The position numbers and the translations under genes are program-made. From assembly GCA_003260075.1 (NCBI GenBank), contig QLIY01000053.1:1483-65482 (forward strand): DNA of 64,000 nucleotides, written 5' to 3'. Positions within the stretch are counted from its first letter, which is position 1; each line of letters opens with the position of its first letter. Under the pieces are notes generated by a model. It ran no database searches. It was given only the letters and a program-made list of their open reading frames with translations, and was not told the DNA's origin. The DNA comes from Phallusia mammillata. Lineage: Eukaryota; Chordata; Ascidiacea; Phlebobranchia; Ascidiidae. This document shows positions 13,001 to 25,475 of the stretch, one piece after another.

Positions 13001-16000
13001 ATATGTGTTTCACGTTTTTACGTAACATGAATAGATGAAATTACAAAGGCAATTTTGTTGCATGAATCAAACTTCTGTTAGTCAGAAATATAAATGTGAT
13101 TTCATGTTGGTGCAAAACCAGTAAAGTTAAAAGGAAAAAAAAACAGTAAAATTACCATCAGCATTTTATGTTTGCTAGTTTTATGTGCAAATAGCTTCCA
13201 ACATTGTTTAAAGCAATACAGTAGCTTCTATGTTTTACTGTTCAGGATTATGTTTAAAACAGACCCCTTTTTGACATTTGTTTGTAAGTTTGGCTTTGAA
13301 AACAAACAAAACCTGATTTTTTTGTGGTGAATGTAGGGGTATTCTTGTCATAGCACATTTATGAAACTGCACATATTGATGTACTTTGGAAATGTTTAAA
13401 TAAATACAAATGTTGATTGGGGTACAAATCCACATATTAGATTGGACTGTGTCTGGTTATGTATAAAGATACGAAAGGCCTAGGTTAGAAAAATACTGCG
13501 CTGTTGAAATGTTTACCAGTAGCCAGACAATGTGGTAAATTTGTCACACTTGTGTGGTTAGTGTCAGATGAACAAATTACAGCACATTGGACATTAGATT
13601 TATTGCTGTTGACATTCTTTACAGGGCAACGATGAGGCTGATTTGCAGACTGAGACAGATCTAAACACACAGAACAATGAATTATCACCTGTTCAAGGCT
13701 TCTGCTCTGTATCCAGGTAACAAGTTAAAGGTTTTTACTGAACAGTAGAATCCAAAACTGTTAACATTACTTTAATTTACTTGGAGACATGTAAATGTAA
13801 ATGCTGTTCACCAAACTAGAATTGCCAGAACTAAGTCTGCCACGAAAAAGTTTTCTTTTGTTGTATGATATTGTACACAATAGTAAAGCCTTTTTGATTA
13901 AAAAAACAATAATATTTGGATACTACGCTCATATCTTATAAAGAACAAAATGTGTTGATTGTAATCTAGAATCATTGCTGCTCTAGTACAATTTTCATTG
14001 TGTTGGGTAAACTCTGCAATATTCAACATAAAACATGGTTACTGTAGTTAGAACTACTTTGACTGTTTAAGTAGTAACAGGATGTGTTTTATTCTGTACT
14101 GTACATTATACCATTTTATAAAAGTTATTTTAAATTCTACAGAGTAACTCCAAAGAAAACAGAAGTTACCGCCCCAAGTCCAAACCCAGAAACCAATGGA
14201 TCATATGAAACACCAACTTCTGTGGTTATTCCCCATTTGAGCTCATCTCGAATGCGCAACAGTCGCTTTAAAGAGGTAAGCCTAAAGCAACTTGACAATC
14301 ATACTGTCTGGTTTCCTATCTGATTCCATTGGTATGTGCTATGCAAAAACACCAGTGTGGAAATGTTTATAAAATTTGCCAGTAAACTCGTACATTTAGT
14401 TTAATGCAGAGACAAATTTCTGCAACTCTGTGCGTTTATACTGGCTTACCGCCTAAGGATGACAGTTGCATTGAGGCCCAATCAAAAAGATTGAAAGTTA
14501 AATAGTTGCTTGTTTGTAGAGACATATTAACTTATACAGTGACTCCCTCTTTTTCTAGAACAATGACAATAATTCCGAAATGGAGAAACTCCGACTAAAG
14601 CTCGAACTTGCGGAAACAACTATTTCAAAACTGCACCAAGAATTAAAGCACATGGATGATGTAAGTTGCACATCTCTATAACGGTTTTGCAAGAGAAATA
14701 TTATTTGTTCATTAGTCATATAGAACCTAATCAAAAATTGTAAGTGTCATGAACTTTCCTCCAGTTTTAATATTTTGTGAATTTAGGCAGCAAAGCCCTC
14801 CGGTTAAATAAATCGAGCATAGCTTTATTGGTTTCATATAACATTTTGTATTAGCTGTGTTCTGGGATCAAATAACTGGAAAGAACCTGTTCCTCTTTGT
14901 TGTCTGAATTTATTGTGAATAGAAACTATGTTTACTTAGCGAACTGTAGCTTTGTAAATTTTGTTTAATCTCCCCACATAAAATGAGATTTAAAAAAAAA
15001 AAGAATGTAATGTTTTTACAAAAAGGCTAATACAAAAAATAACACATAAAAACTGTTAAATATTAATTTTTTGTTAGAGTATAATTTTATAAATATGTAG
15101 AATAGCAACAAGACATTTGTAACAACTGACAAGTACAAAATATTACAAAAGCAGCATTAAACTTATTCGCTTACTAAAATGATTACTTTTTATTTCAATT
15201 TTTGCAAGTCTCTTGTTTCTGTTGGTCTAAGTTCCACAGAATATCTGCTCAAGCTTTCTAGAAACAAAATCCCTTTTAAAGTAGTTGAAGCCCTTAAACA
15301 CCAGTGTTAAACACAGCTTGTGCAAGTGGTAGATACTTGAGTTGCTAAAGCTCTTGTTCTTTGTGGTTAACCCAGAAAAATGTAGCTATCATAACCATAC
15401 CATGTATTGTTGTCTGGCAAACACAGATAAACGCACAGAGTGGTGAGCTACCACACGAACAGATTTCAGTTAAGTGCGAGTGTTATGTTTTCATGGAAAT
15501 ACCCAAGGCCTTCAATATTTAAGATTTTGTTTTGACAAATTCATGCTGAAGTAGGTTATAAAGCTACATTTTTGATGATTGTAAAAAAATACTTTTTTGG
15601 TAACTTTCCTTTTTTAATAAATGCCCAAAGTGAAAATGCTACACCCTGCGACAGAAATGATAAGTAACCCTACAAACAATAATGGGTAATAGTTTTTCTG
15701 TAAAGTTGAACTGAGGTACTCATGTGTGCAAAGTTAAATGCATTTCATGTGAATCTGCAATATTTTTACCAAATTGCAGAACATTAGGTACTGTTGTAAG
15801 CTTACCGGGAGATCACAATTAGTTTGCCAACTGTAGTCCCAAATGATTTGCCTGAGCAGTTTATGTTTAAATTATGCTAACACTGTGAGTAATAATCCTT
15901 ATTTCAATTCCTAAATGATATTTTTATCCACAGGACTTACATGCCCTTGAAGAAGAAAACCACAAACTGAAACAGGAAAACAAAATGCTTGAAGACGAAA

Positions 16001-16035
16001 ACATGACAATGCTACGATTGATACGTCGACCGTAA
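10001..16035 (+). CDS. Short MYPT/PPP1R12-like protein with phosphosite and leucine zipper, no ankyrin repeats
   Basis: Eight exons with matching phases: 10001-10091, 10535-10648, 10932-11012, 11858-12135, 13625-13716, 14143-14275, 14559-14660, 15934-16035; together 330 residues. The N-terminus is basic (SRRTRGARSREN), followed by an Asn run (about residues 37-46). Exon 4 holds QKRRSTGVVNLKDIDNEEEN (Thr near residue 166), close to the Rho-kinase site in vertebrate MYPT1 (KRRSTGVSF, Thr853). The last two exons encode a heptad-rich coiled coil ending EENHKLKQENKMLEDEN and MTMLRLIRRP, like the MYPT C-terminal leucine zipper. No ankyrin repeats and no clear RVxF PP1-binding motif are seen. It therefore resembles the small subunit (M20) form of PPP1R12B. 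ATG 10001 is the first in-frame start; URB2 diverges just upstream, leaving little room for missing 5' ankyrin exons. Function in myosin phosphatase regulation is inferred. Confidence 0.7.
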
Positions 16036-16440
16036 CAACTCCCTGACAAGTGACAAATTTCAAAATCTGCCATGTCTCTGCAGCACCGTAGCTTTACTTG
16101 CACTGGCTTGTGGCATGTTCCAGGTTTCCTGCAGTGTTTCTTTGTGCTGTGCATTGTTCTGGGATAAAGACTTGCTTAGCAGAAAAAAAGGGCATCTCAT
16201 TACAAAAACTGCTGGTAAAACCGGAATGTGATAAGTATGGAACTAAAATTCTATTCATTTTATTTCAAGTTATTTCAATTCTATATAGATGGGACTACTG
16301 TAGGCCATTCCAATGCTATGTATTGTTAGCACTTTATGACATTTTTAGCTGATGTCAGTTGCACCAAACTTGCATTATATTCATTTGTTAACTTTTTAAT
16401 AATTTCTTGCCTTTGTGAAACCTAAAATCATACAGTAGGA
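16036..16440 (+). other. Probable 3' UTR of the MYPT-like gene
   Basis: The sequence follows the TAA stop at 16033-16035 and is AT-rich without a supported ORF. I see no unambiguous AATAAA before the MITE pair starting at 16441. Confidence 0.4.
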
Positions 16441-17090
16441 CAGTGGTTCTCAACATGACGTTTAAAGATCTTTATTGACCAACTATACATTTTTGTTAAA
16501 ACAAAAAAATTACATCGCATTTTGTGAGTGATTCTGGTTAATGCAACTCGGATGTTTCCTTACCTATTGATAGGCTAAGGTTTAGAACAGGGGGTGGGCA
16601 ACCTTTGTTACTGTAGGGCCAATTATAAATGTCAAATTTGGATCGAGGGCCGCACATGTTCATCACACAAAGTGATTTTGCTTTGTTTCTTACCAAATAT
16701 GCTCAACTACATCTACAAGTATAATTCGTATTTGATTCTAGCCACATTTTGCCAGATCGCAGAAAACTAGCATCAGGCGCATTAATCAGCTCAAAAATAT
16801 GTAATAATTGGACTCGTTTGCCAGTACTTTTGAAATCCAAGCGTCTCTGCAGGCCGCACAAGCTTTAATGAAGGGCTGCAGAGGCCCGCGTGCCGCAGGA
16901 TGCCCACCCCTCGTTTAGAGTTTAATTTGCAAGAAAAACTAAAATGGATTGCGATTGACATAAATCATATGTACTTCCTTTATTATGACATAATTTTGAT
17001 GATATAAACTGGTGTTACAAATTTATTAGTGAAACAAATTGTTTTCACAATGAAAAGATTTTCTCCATGACAAACAGTTGAGAACCACTG
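16441..17090. mobile_element. hAT-type MITE, outer of a nested pair
   Basis: The left end CAGTGGTTCTCAAC and the right end GTTGAGAACCACTG are exact inverted repeats, of the type well known for hAT non-autonomous elements. The flanking 8-mers (CAGTAGGA, GTGTAGCG) match only in part, so the target duplication has decayed. A second element is inserted inside at 16588-16912. Non-coding. Confidence 0.8.
16588..16912. mobile_element. hAT-type MITE, inner of a nested pair
   Basis: The ends CAGGGGGTGGGCAACC and GGATGCCCACCCCTC are imperfect inverted repeats; the 8-bp flanks GTTTAGAA (16580-16587) and GTTTAGAG (16913-16920) differ at one position and are a good hAT target duplication. It is GC-richer than its host and has no ORF. 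It must be younger than the element it interrupts. Confidence 0.8.
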
Positions 17091-19807
17091 GTGTAGCGAG
17101 ATATTGCATTTCAAACATGGGTGTCTTTCGGTCAGAAGTGTTTTTGTACAGGGGCTATATGATAAAATCCTCATAGTAGTGTAGTGTTTGTTTTTTAGAA
17201 ACTTAACAGTATATGTGTAACAATTGGTGCTAATTCTGTGTTTTTTTAATGTGGTGCCTAGGTATTTAATTTTTAATCAGATTTTTTATCTTATTACACA
17301 TTGTGCACAGATAATTGTGTTTTTTACAAGTTTCAGCAATATCTTAGTAGGATTTTTGCACTAACTCATGGTATGTGTATTGTGTGCTGTCTACGTATTA
17401 TGTCTTCTATCTTTTTTCCGTGTACATTGTGCTCACCTAACCATCCAATGTTTGGAGGTACGAAGTTTTTATAACCCTGTTTTCTGCTACTTGTAACCTT
17501 CCATGTTTTGCTGACTAATGTTTATTTCTTCCATATCATGCATATGCTGCTTTGAAGGTGTGTTTTACCCCAAATGACTTTGGCCTGCTGCACATGCAAA
17601 GCATAACAAAATTTCTACAAAATCTACATAAGGTATGAAAAAATTCCCTCCAAATATGGTGCAATTAAGTTTTTGCTATTGACTGCTGAACTGTTGGGCG
17701 TTTTTAAAATGTTAGCATTTATCAGTTCAAATAGTTTATCAAAGCGCTCTGGCGCGCCATACAGTGTTTAACTGAGCTTTAACAATTTGACCACAAGTTG
17801 GCGCCTTATATCAAATTTATGAATGCTTGCATGGGTTTGTTTGTCGAAAAGGCGATATTTTTCGTTGGATGCTTCACAAGAGAAAGAGAAAAAACGCGAC
17901 AACGTGTTTTTTGTATGGTTGACCCGATCGAGGTTATACCAAAATGTGTACACCTGTTGTAAAAGACGTCATTCACTTTTCCGTTGCTAAATTAAAAAAA
18001 CAAACATACAAAATGAATATAATTTGGGTAAATCCTTAAAAAGCTTTTTAGACTCGATCTAACCGGTTCGTACCGTTTCAATTACATGGAAAAAATAAAA
18101 TGACCAAGTATTGTTTCATGTATTACAGCATGCATTTTGATTTCTTTCGAAAACTTGTATGGAAACTGCAGTATATGTGTGTATTTGTTTTTGTACATGC
18201 ATTTACCTTTTGTGTGATAACGCTGCAGAAAAATAAAAACAACTCCAAGATACAGATCGAACAGACGCTTGGCACCAGTTGACATAAAGATCGTACAGCT
18301 TGGGTCAAATGGGTTTGAACTGGTAAAGAACAATTTATTTACTGCAGAGTAATGAGGCGTTATGGTTTACGTCTTCATGCTGCGTGACAAAGGGCGCTTT
18401 CCCGTAATGCATCAAACTGCCACAGCTAAACTTAGTGGGTTTTGTTCAAACTGTAACAAGAGTTGAGTCGAGTTTATTTTAAGATAATGTTCATTGGAAA
18501 TAATAGCACTGTTACACCACTAAACCGAATGCTAATGCTCACCATATTTGGCTGGAAAAGACATTCAGTAGGATCAAAGTCAAGTGTGCAATTGCTACAT
18601 TAAATATAGTTTTTGTATCGCCACGATTTTTATATTTATATAGACCCGGCCAAATACAAAAGTTCCTTGTGGTTAACCAATACCAAACGGTATTAACCAC
18701 GATTAATGACTATAGCAAAAAATACCAACTGTTTGCTTTTGTTTGTAGAAGCAAATTTAAACTTCTTAATCGTAGGATCAACTTCTGTGTCAATCACTTC
18801 AAATGAAATCTATTAGATTAAGAGTTATTAATAGCACAAGTCGTAGGAAAGCCACGTTAAATTATTAATGATGTTTCTAGACAGTTCCCCGTGCACTTAA
18901 CTTTGTTTAGTAGCCTAAGTAACGGAAAACTACTGGAATATTCAGGTTCGTAGTATTAAGCAGCCACATTAACACTGACGTTTAACAGGCTTACGTCAAA
19001 CTTCGGACAGTCTGTTTATTTGTGAGAAAAAACAAAACATTGGCGCACAAGACAGAGCTGAATGGGTCCAATACTGCACATAGATATTGCTTGTGAGGGC
19101 CGTCTCCTTTGCCCAGCTCTGTATATTGTATGTATCGTGCCACAAAACAGTAATAACTGAAGGTCAACTATTATCGACATTTCGATTGGAAGTTAATGCA
19201 GTAGGCCTAGCTACTGGGACTGGTATAAGAGAAAGCAAATCTTTGGACTTGTGTACTAACATATTTGTAATGGCGAATGTTTGTCCCCCACTGGCTTTAT
19301 AGTCCTTGATATATGCAGGCATCACAGTTTAGTTACACAAGTGGAACTTAACAAAACAAGTCCAGTTAGGCGCTTAGGGGTATTTATATTACAGCTATTG
19401 GCAAAGATATAGCCGGTATATATGTATACTGCCTAAATGGATATACACAGATATCATGTAACATACGTTTGCTACTCATATAATGAACTTTCACATACTT
19501 TCTGAAATTTAGAATGTCAACAGTACAAAACCTGTTTGTCTGGAGTGGAAACAGTGGTTTTGTGATCTTAGCCGTCAGTCATTTAGCAGTTGTTTTCAAG
19601 CTACAACAACGCAAATTGTTATGTTTGAAGGATGTAATCACAGGTCTGGCGCTAACCATTTTTGCTAGATTTGTTTGATAGGCTGATATTATTTTGTCAA
19701 TGGAAATGATAGTTGTTTATGCGTATACAACAGCTTTGTTTCTGTGTCGTATTATTTAAAAACTAGGGCTATAAAAAGTCACTGTTTTTTTAAGTTTACT
19801 AAAAAAA

Positions 19808-19893
<86 letters not shown>
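19808..19893 (+). other. 86-base poly-G run
   Basis: An uninterrupted G run directly follows an A run. Flanks are ordinary unique-looking sequence and no duplication across it was found. It is most easily explained as a sequencing or contig-end artefact rather than a real G tract; its true length and the bases it replaces are unknown. Confidence 0.8.
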
Positions 19894-19895
<2 letters not shown>

Positions 19896-21069
19896 GTATT
19901 ATTTTCCATAAACACAAAATTAGGATGTAAAATGACATGGCCAAATATTTATCAGTGCAATCGGGAATAGTTTCCAAAAGATGTTAAATAATCACAAAAT
20001 TTTTTTTTTAAATTCGATCACCATGCGGCGCGCGTTAAATTACCCATACCTTTTACAAAGACCTTTAGAATGTTACTCAAACCGTATGGGAAAAAGTCGT
20101 TCAGTGTTCGCAGTCTGGAGTTGCTGCCAAAGTCAACCGGTATTTCCAGTTGTCCTTGTTTTGAAGCAACAACATAAGCCCACGAACTGACGTTACAAAC
20201 GTTACATTAGCTAAAATAAGCATGCCAATAGAAATTTTTGGCTTTTTCTTGCAAAGGCAAAAACGTTGTAGTAATTCAAAAGGTTACATACCACGTCATA
20301 GGAACAGCGTCTAAAAAGGTCAATGAAGTTTTGTCCAGTAGTTTGTCGTGCATCCTGAAGGTTACTGAATGTAACAAGTATTTGACAACCCAGCTACTTA
20401 GCCTACGTATTCAGCATTGGTCACGAAAGTTAAAGTCATTACATCTATACATTTTTAGAGCGAGTTTTCAACGAACACATTGGAAGTATTTGGAGAAAAA
20501 CTGACATTTTTCAACTTATTTTAACGCCCTTTTCCGACTATAAACGAACACACCTAATTTTGAACATTGTTGTGGCCCTGTGGGTATATAGTTGCAAAAA
20601 CACATTTGTCACAAACGTTATACCAAGGGAATTTTGAATCCAATGGAATGTAACGTATCATATTCAATGCATTGATAGACAACGGCATACGTATGTGGTT
20701 TATTGTGTGAGTGGAATAGCAACTTAGGAACGCCACCTCTTCAGTTCCTAAATTGTTTGGTAAGTCGAATTTTTGCGGTTATCAGATGAAATGGTCTGCA
20801 TATTAAAACATAGCGATGTTATAATTAAAAGATCGTAATCACCAGTTACGTACAAACCTCCCCACTACAGCCAACAGGAATTTCACAAAAAATAAAACAT
20901 CGGTCGTTTCGAGGACTGCTAGTTCATTGTCTGGTACTCAAGTTGGAACTAGTGAAACCGGTAATCTAAACAATATTTCTTGACGTCATTGTATGCGTCA
21001 CAAATTTCTTATTTGGAGGGTGTGTCCAAACAGCGGACGTGGATTGGCCAACAATCGGGGCGTGTCGTG

Positions 21070-21125
21070 ATTTTTTTGGGTAAACATGAGGAAGCAATAT
21101 TTTTTGGGTAAACATGAGGAAGCAA
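21070..21125 (+). repeat. Two-copy tandem repeat, 28-bp period
   Basis: TTTTTTGGGTAAACATGAGG followed by AAGCAA is repeated twice, with the GGG of each unit 28 bases apart. A small real tandem duplication without poly-G between copies. Confidence 0.85.
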
Positions 21126-23849
21126 AGTTTTTTAGGTTTGTGGATTTATTGCAAAGAAACTGAGAGATCCGTTGAACAAAAGTGGTAAAAAAGAGAGAGA
21201 AAAATGCTTTCATTTAATTTTTGTGTTGACCATTTACTAGCACAAGCTTAGCATTGTGTGCGCAAGCTGTTTGCTCTTGTAAGACCAGCAGGGGTCTAAA
21301 GAAACTTGTCAAGCCACTTGGAAAATATAGTTTGTGACAAAAGACCACATGGGGTGGGAACTGTAGTGGGCGGGTAATTGAACGAATTTTATTGGTTGTA
21401 TTAGTAGGAGTTTGGGAGGCGTATCCAAGACCTATGTGAATCAGCCAAAGTCTAGACACGAGACTCTTTGAACGGACCTTTAAAGCATGAAAAGTTTATC
21501 TTTTAGCGAGTGAGTGGCGTTTACCCTGATAAGTACGATAGAAAAGTCGTAGACGATGTTTAAGTTGGACATTTTGCACAACAGTGTAGGTTTGTTGTAG
21601 ACTATTTGCACAGGTGTGAGAGTTAACTGTAACGTAAACACATAGACAAAGTTGATTAAGGTTTTTATGATTTGTATTTAATTGCTGGTTGAGCAATAAG
21701 ACTACGCTTGTTTACAGAAACCTGGAAAAAAGAAGCACTAAAACATTCACAAGTGGAAAACCGTACAAAAGATATGAAGCGAAAACAAGAATGAAACCAT
21801 AATTCGCAGTTAGGCTACACCCTTCTTCAACCTTTACTTAAATATCAACCAGCTGTCTCTATGCGATTTGCTATGTGATAACGTCTGCGCGCACGCGTTA
21901 TAATCATCTATACGAGATTACGCAACTTGGGTTCACGCCGATGTACTGATGGTCAACGAAGCCATCTTTTTTGCAAAGGTTTAATCAACTTACAACTAAA
22001 AACACAAGGATTTTTTATATAAATACACAAACGTACTACTATTGCTTTCTCGGCGTTTTTCTACACCGGAGCCTATTATAGACGATTGTAATAAATACGC
22101 GACTATGCAACTAACGATATCAATTTATACAAAAATAGTTTATAATTTCATTCTGTTTTCAATATTTCACATGTTCATGAAGTCCGTCAATTGTTATGCG
22201 CGGCCAATAATTGTTTAAAACGTTGAGCAAACAGTTTATTTTTAACATTTTTGAGCCCCAACTGTCGCTGAAGTTTAAGTGACAGAAAAGTGGAGATTAG
22301 ATCTCACACTTTAGGCTGTTTCGGCAACTTTTTTATCACCACTGATATGACGCTTAATTCAAATTTAAAGGGTTCGTAATGCCATTTACGTAACTACGTC
22401 ACGAGAATCGATATTGCTCAAAAGGAACAATATCTCTTAGCGACAGAATAGCAGCTCGGTTTGTCGCCTTGTTAGGATTAGCGTGATGCAAGAAAATAAT
22501 ACCGCAAATGAGCCGCAATCTAAAAATCAATCCCTGTTATTACTGTAAAACGTTTCAGGGCCGGTGCCCTTTTAAAGGTGGTAGCCTTTCATTATTGCTA
22601 ATGTGGTTTTAATATAAAATTAATATGTCGATTTTTTTTCACTGGCTATAGTGCCTGTCCCTAATGTAATGCATTAAATTGCTTCTACACTTATTCGACC
22701 TGTTTTAAGCAGTAACACCAGGCGTTTATTTAAGTATGCATAAAATTCCAGACGGCCAATATTGGTTAAGCACAGTTGTACAATGTTTAACTACGGCTTT
22801 ATGTCGACATAAATAGTGGAAAACGTCGCCAAGGCAGTAGGCTATCTGCTACAATTATGCTCAGGTTTAATGAAACAATTAAACGACACAGGTTGAAAGT
22901 TCTTTCAATCTATAATACAGACAATGACAAGGCCTTTTTTGATGAAGGCCGAACATTGTCAATAGGGTGGGGGTCAAAGTAGTGTTGTCAGTTCAACTTA
23001 TCAATAAGCGCAACACTGGTCGTCAAAACTAGCTCCAAAAGCGCAACTAAAGAGAAAACCAAAAACAAACCAAAAACTACTTCAATTCGACTGTAAATTT
23101 ACTGCTTAGTATAACACATGCATGTTGAATAAAGCTCAAACCGCATCTTATAATAACAACGAGCAACTATATGTCTAAAAGAGCCTAATTGGGCGACAAA
23201 AGCGCCAACCTAGGCCACACTGGGTAAAGTTCAGGGCAAACAAAGAAAAGTCTGGTTACTGTCTTTGTTTTCAGTTTTTAAACAACCTTGGACAACGGGC
23301 CCTAAACAATAGATCATGTAAGCTGTAGGGGGCAACGAATGGTTCAGCTAAATATAACTTTTGTTTGCTGCAAATCAAAGCACAAAAAGCTATCGAAAGA
23401 CTTGTGGATAGATATGTTACACACAGCCAAGCTGCAATCGTGTCATTTTAATAGGCTTTGTATCTGTTTGTTATTGAAATATTTGACCGTAATCGGACAT
23501 ACGGTCTAGATTTGCATTTTCAGGAACTTGTAAGTATGATTTGCAATGAACTTGTGTAGTTTTTGTTAATTAGTTTTGTGTTGGAAGTTTGATGCTTGCA
23601 ACAGTATAATGCAAAAATTACTTGACGCGAACAGTTTTGCGTTCAAAAAACGCGTCTTCTTTCGTAAAGACTTGCGTGTTACCATAATGTGTTAATCTGT
23701 TTGTTGCGCTTAAATGCTCGTGAACAAAACACAATCCGATACTTAGTTAACATAGGACATATGTACAAATGTAAACAAAAATGAAGAAGCCATTTAAATA
23801 CAAAATGACACTTCACAGCATTCACCAACAACCTAAAGTGAACTAAAGG

Positions 23850-24295
23850 CAGTTATAACAAACTGAACGACAGCCATGACCAATTAACCACTTTGAAAAC
23901 CGCTTCACATTCCAATGGCGTAGTTAAAGGGACAGAAGTTCCCTCTTATATTTCCAAGAACAAAAAGTGCATGTTTACAAAATGAACCACTACAGGATAT
24001 GGTTTTAAACCGATGGTGAATTTATGCAGAATGTTTGAATATTTAGGGGGGGGGGGTAGTGAACTACCCCGTATTGATTTTGTTTCAGGATGTTCTAAAG
24101 GCAGTTATAACAAACTGAACGACAGCCATGACCATTTAACCACTTTGAAAACCGCTTTACATTCCAATGGCGTAAAGAGACAAAAGTTCCCTCTTATATT
24201 TCCAAGAACAAAAAGTGTTTACAAAATGAACCACTACAGGACATGGTTTTAAACCGATGGTGAATTTATGCAGAATGTTTGAATATTTAGATTTT
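23850..24295 (+). repeat. Duplicated block around a poly-G run at 24046-24056
   Basis: About 190 bases ending at 24045 (from AGGCAGTTATAACAAACTGA) recur after the G run up to about 24290, with small indels such as loss of a TTAAAGG stretch. Allelic copies joined at a poly-G contig end are the simplest reading. Confidence 0.75.
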
Positions 24296-25284
24296 CTTAA
24301 ATGCACCTGTACCACTTCATCCATAATCAAACGTAACATAAATGTGCGTTTTTTACATATACCCATGCCTCATATACATATGATTGAACGAAAAATTTAA
24401 AACACCCTCGAATGGCAGTGTACGTGTGCTTTTCCACTCCACACATTGTTAACACTTAACGGTATTTCAGTGGTCAAGAGTGATAAGTTTTTAAAGGTAC
24501 TTGAGTGCGGTGTTGTCGAACATGTGGCATTTTGCTGTATTCTGTGATCGTTTGACAACTTCACTTGTAACAAATTGTTGGTATGTAGCCCAGTTGTAAT
24601 CTTATAAACTATAGTTAGCTTTGGATAAAATAACAGTTTTTGGTGGTGTAAATGTTAAGATGTCACGTATAGTTCAAAATCTTCACTGTATACTGGGAAA
24701 TAGTTTTCAAAAGAAAATGATTTTAGAATATTTATAAGAGTTCGTGTTATATTAAAATGTTGCTACGTTTGTGCAACAGGCATAAAAAAGATATCCGGTT
24801 TTAAAACTGATATGCGGTTAAAACGACTCAGACAACAGACACAAAACAAACACTTTACCCGAAACACCGCAGTAATAGCAATTTTACAATGAGACATCGG
24901 AATTAAGATAATTTAATTTCCTCACTTTTAAACATCTTAGTCATGCTTCAAGTTATTAGAAATCGGCTCAACAACTTAAATTGAATCTGATCAGTTTTAC
25001 GACTCTGTTGTTCGCAAGTTTTTAGGAATTTTCGAGACGTGAGTTTTGTGTTTGGAAAATGACGCAAAATGCGTCATTGTTTAATTTTGTGCGAGTTCCA
25101 CCAATCAGCGAGCGGGAATCGTTTCACACCCATAATTTTTTCTCCTTCAGGCACCTTTAACGACGATGGCAGACAATTTTAAAAACAGCATGGACAAACG
25201 GAGGTCTAACAGTAGATAATGGTCCTTAACAGACGAAGCAAATCCCTACAACGTCACATTCAAAGCTTTCGTCGAACCCTTGAA

Positions 25285-25475
25285 TTTTCTACCCTATGTA
25301 ATTATTTTTTTGTCCTACACGACTTAAATTTCGCCGAACCTAAATTTCAGGAAAAAAATATTCGACCAAGGTGCACATGGGGGGGGGGAAATTATTTTTT
25401 TGTCCTACACGACTTGTAATACAGTATCGCCGAACCTAAATTTCAGGAAAAAAATATTCGACCAAGGTGCACATT
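25285..25475 (+). repeat. Duplicated block around a poly-G run at 25379-25388
   Basis: ATTATTTTTTTGTCCTACAC and the bases up to GTGCACAT occur before and after the G run. The second copy carries an 8-base insertion (GTAATACA region) relative to the first. Confidence 0.75.

Noticed and set aside
19756-19977. ORF encoding a long polyproline protein
   Set aside because: It is only the reverse reading of the 86-base G run. The same applies to polyproline or polyglycine frames at 46038-46571, 48044-48264 and 59010-59297.
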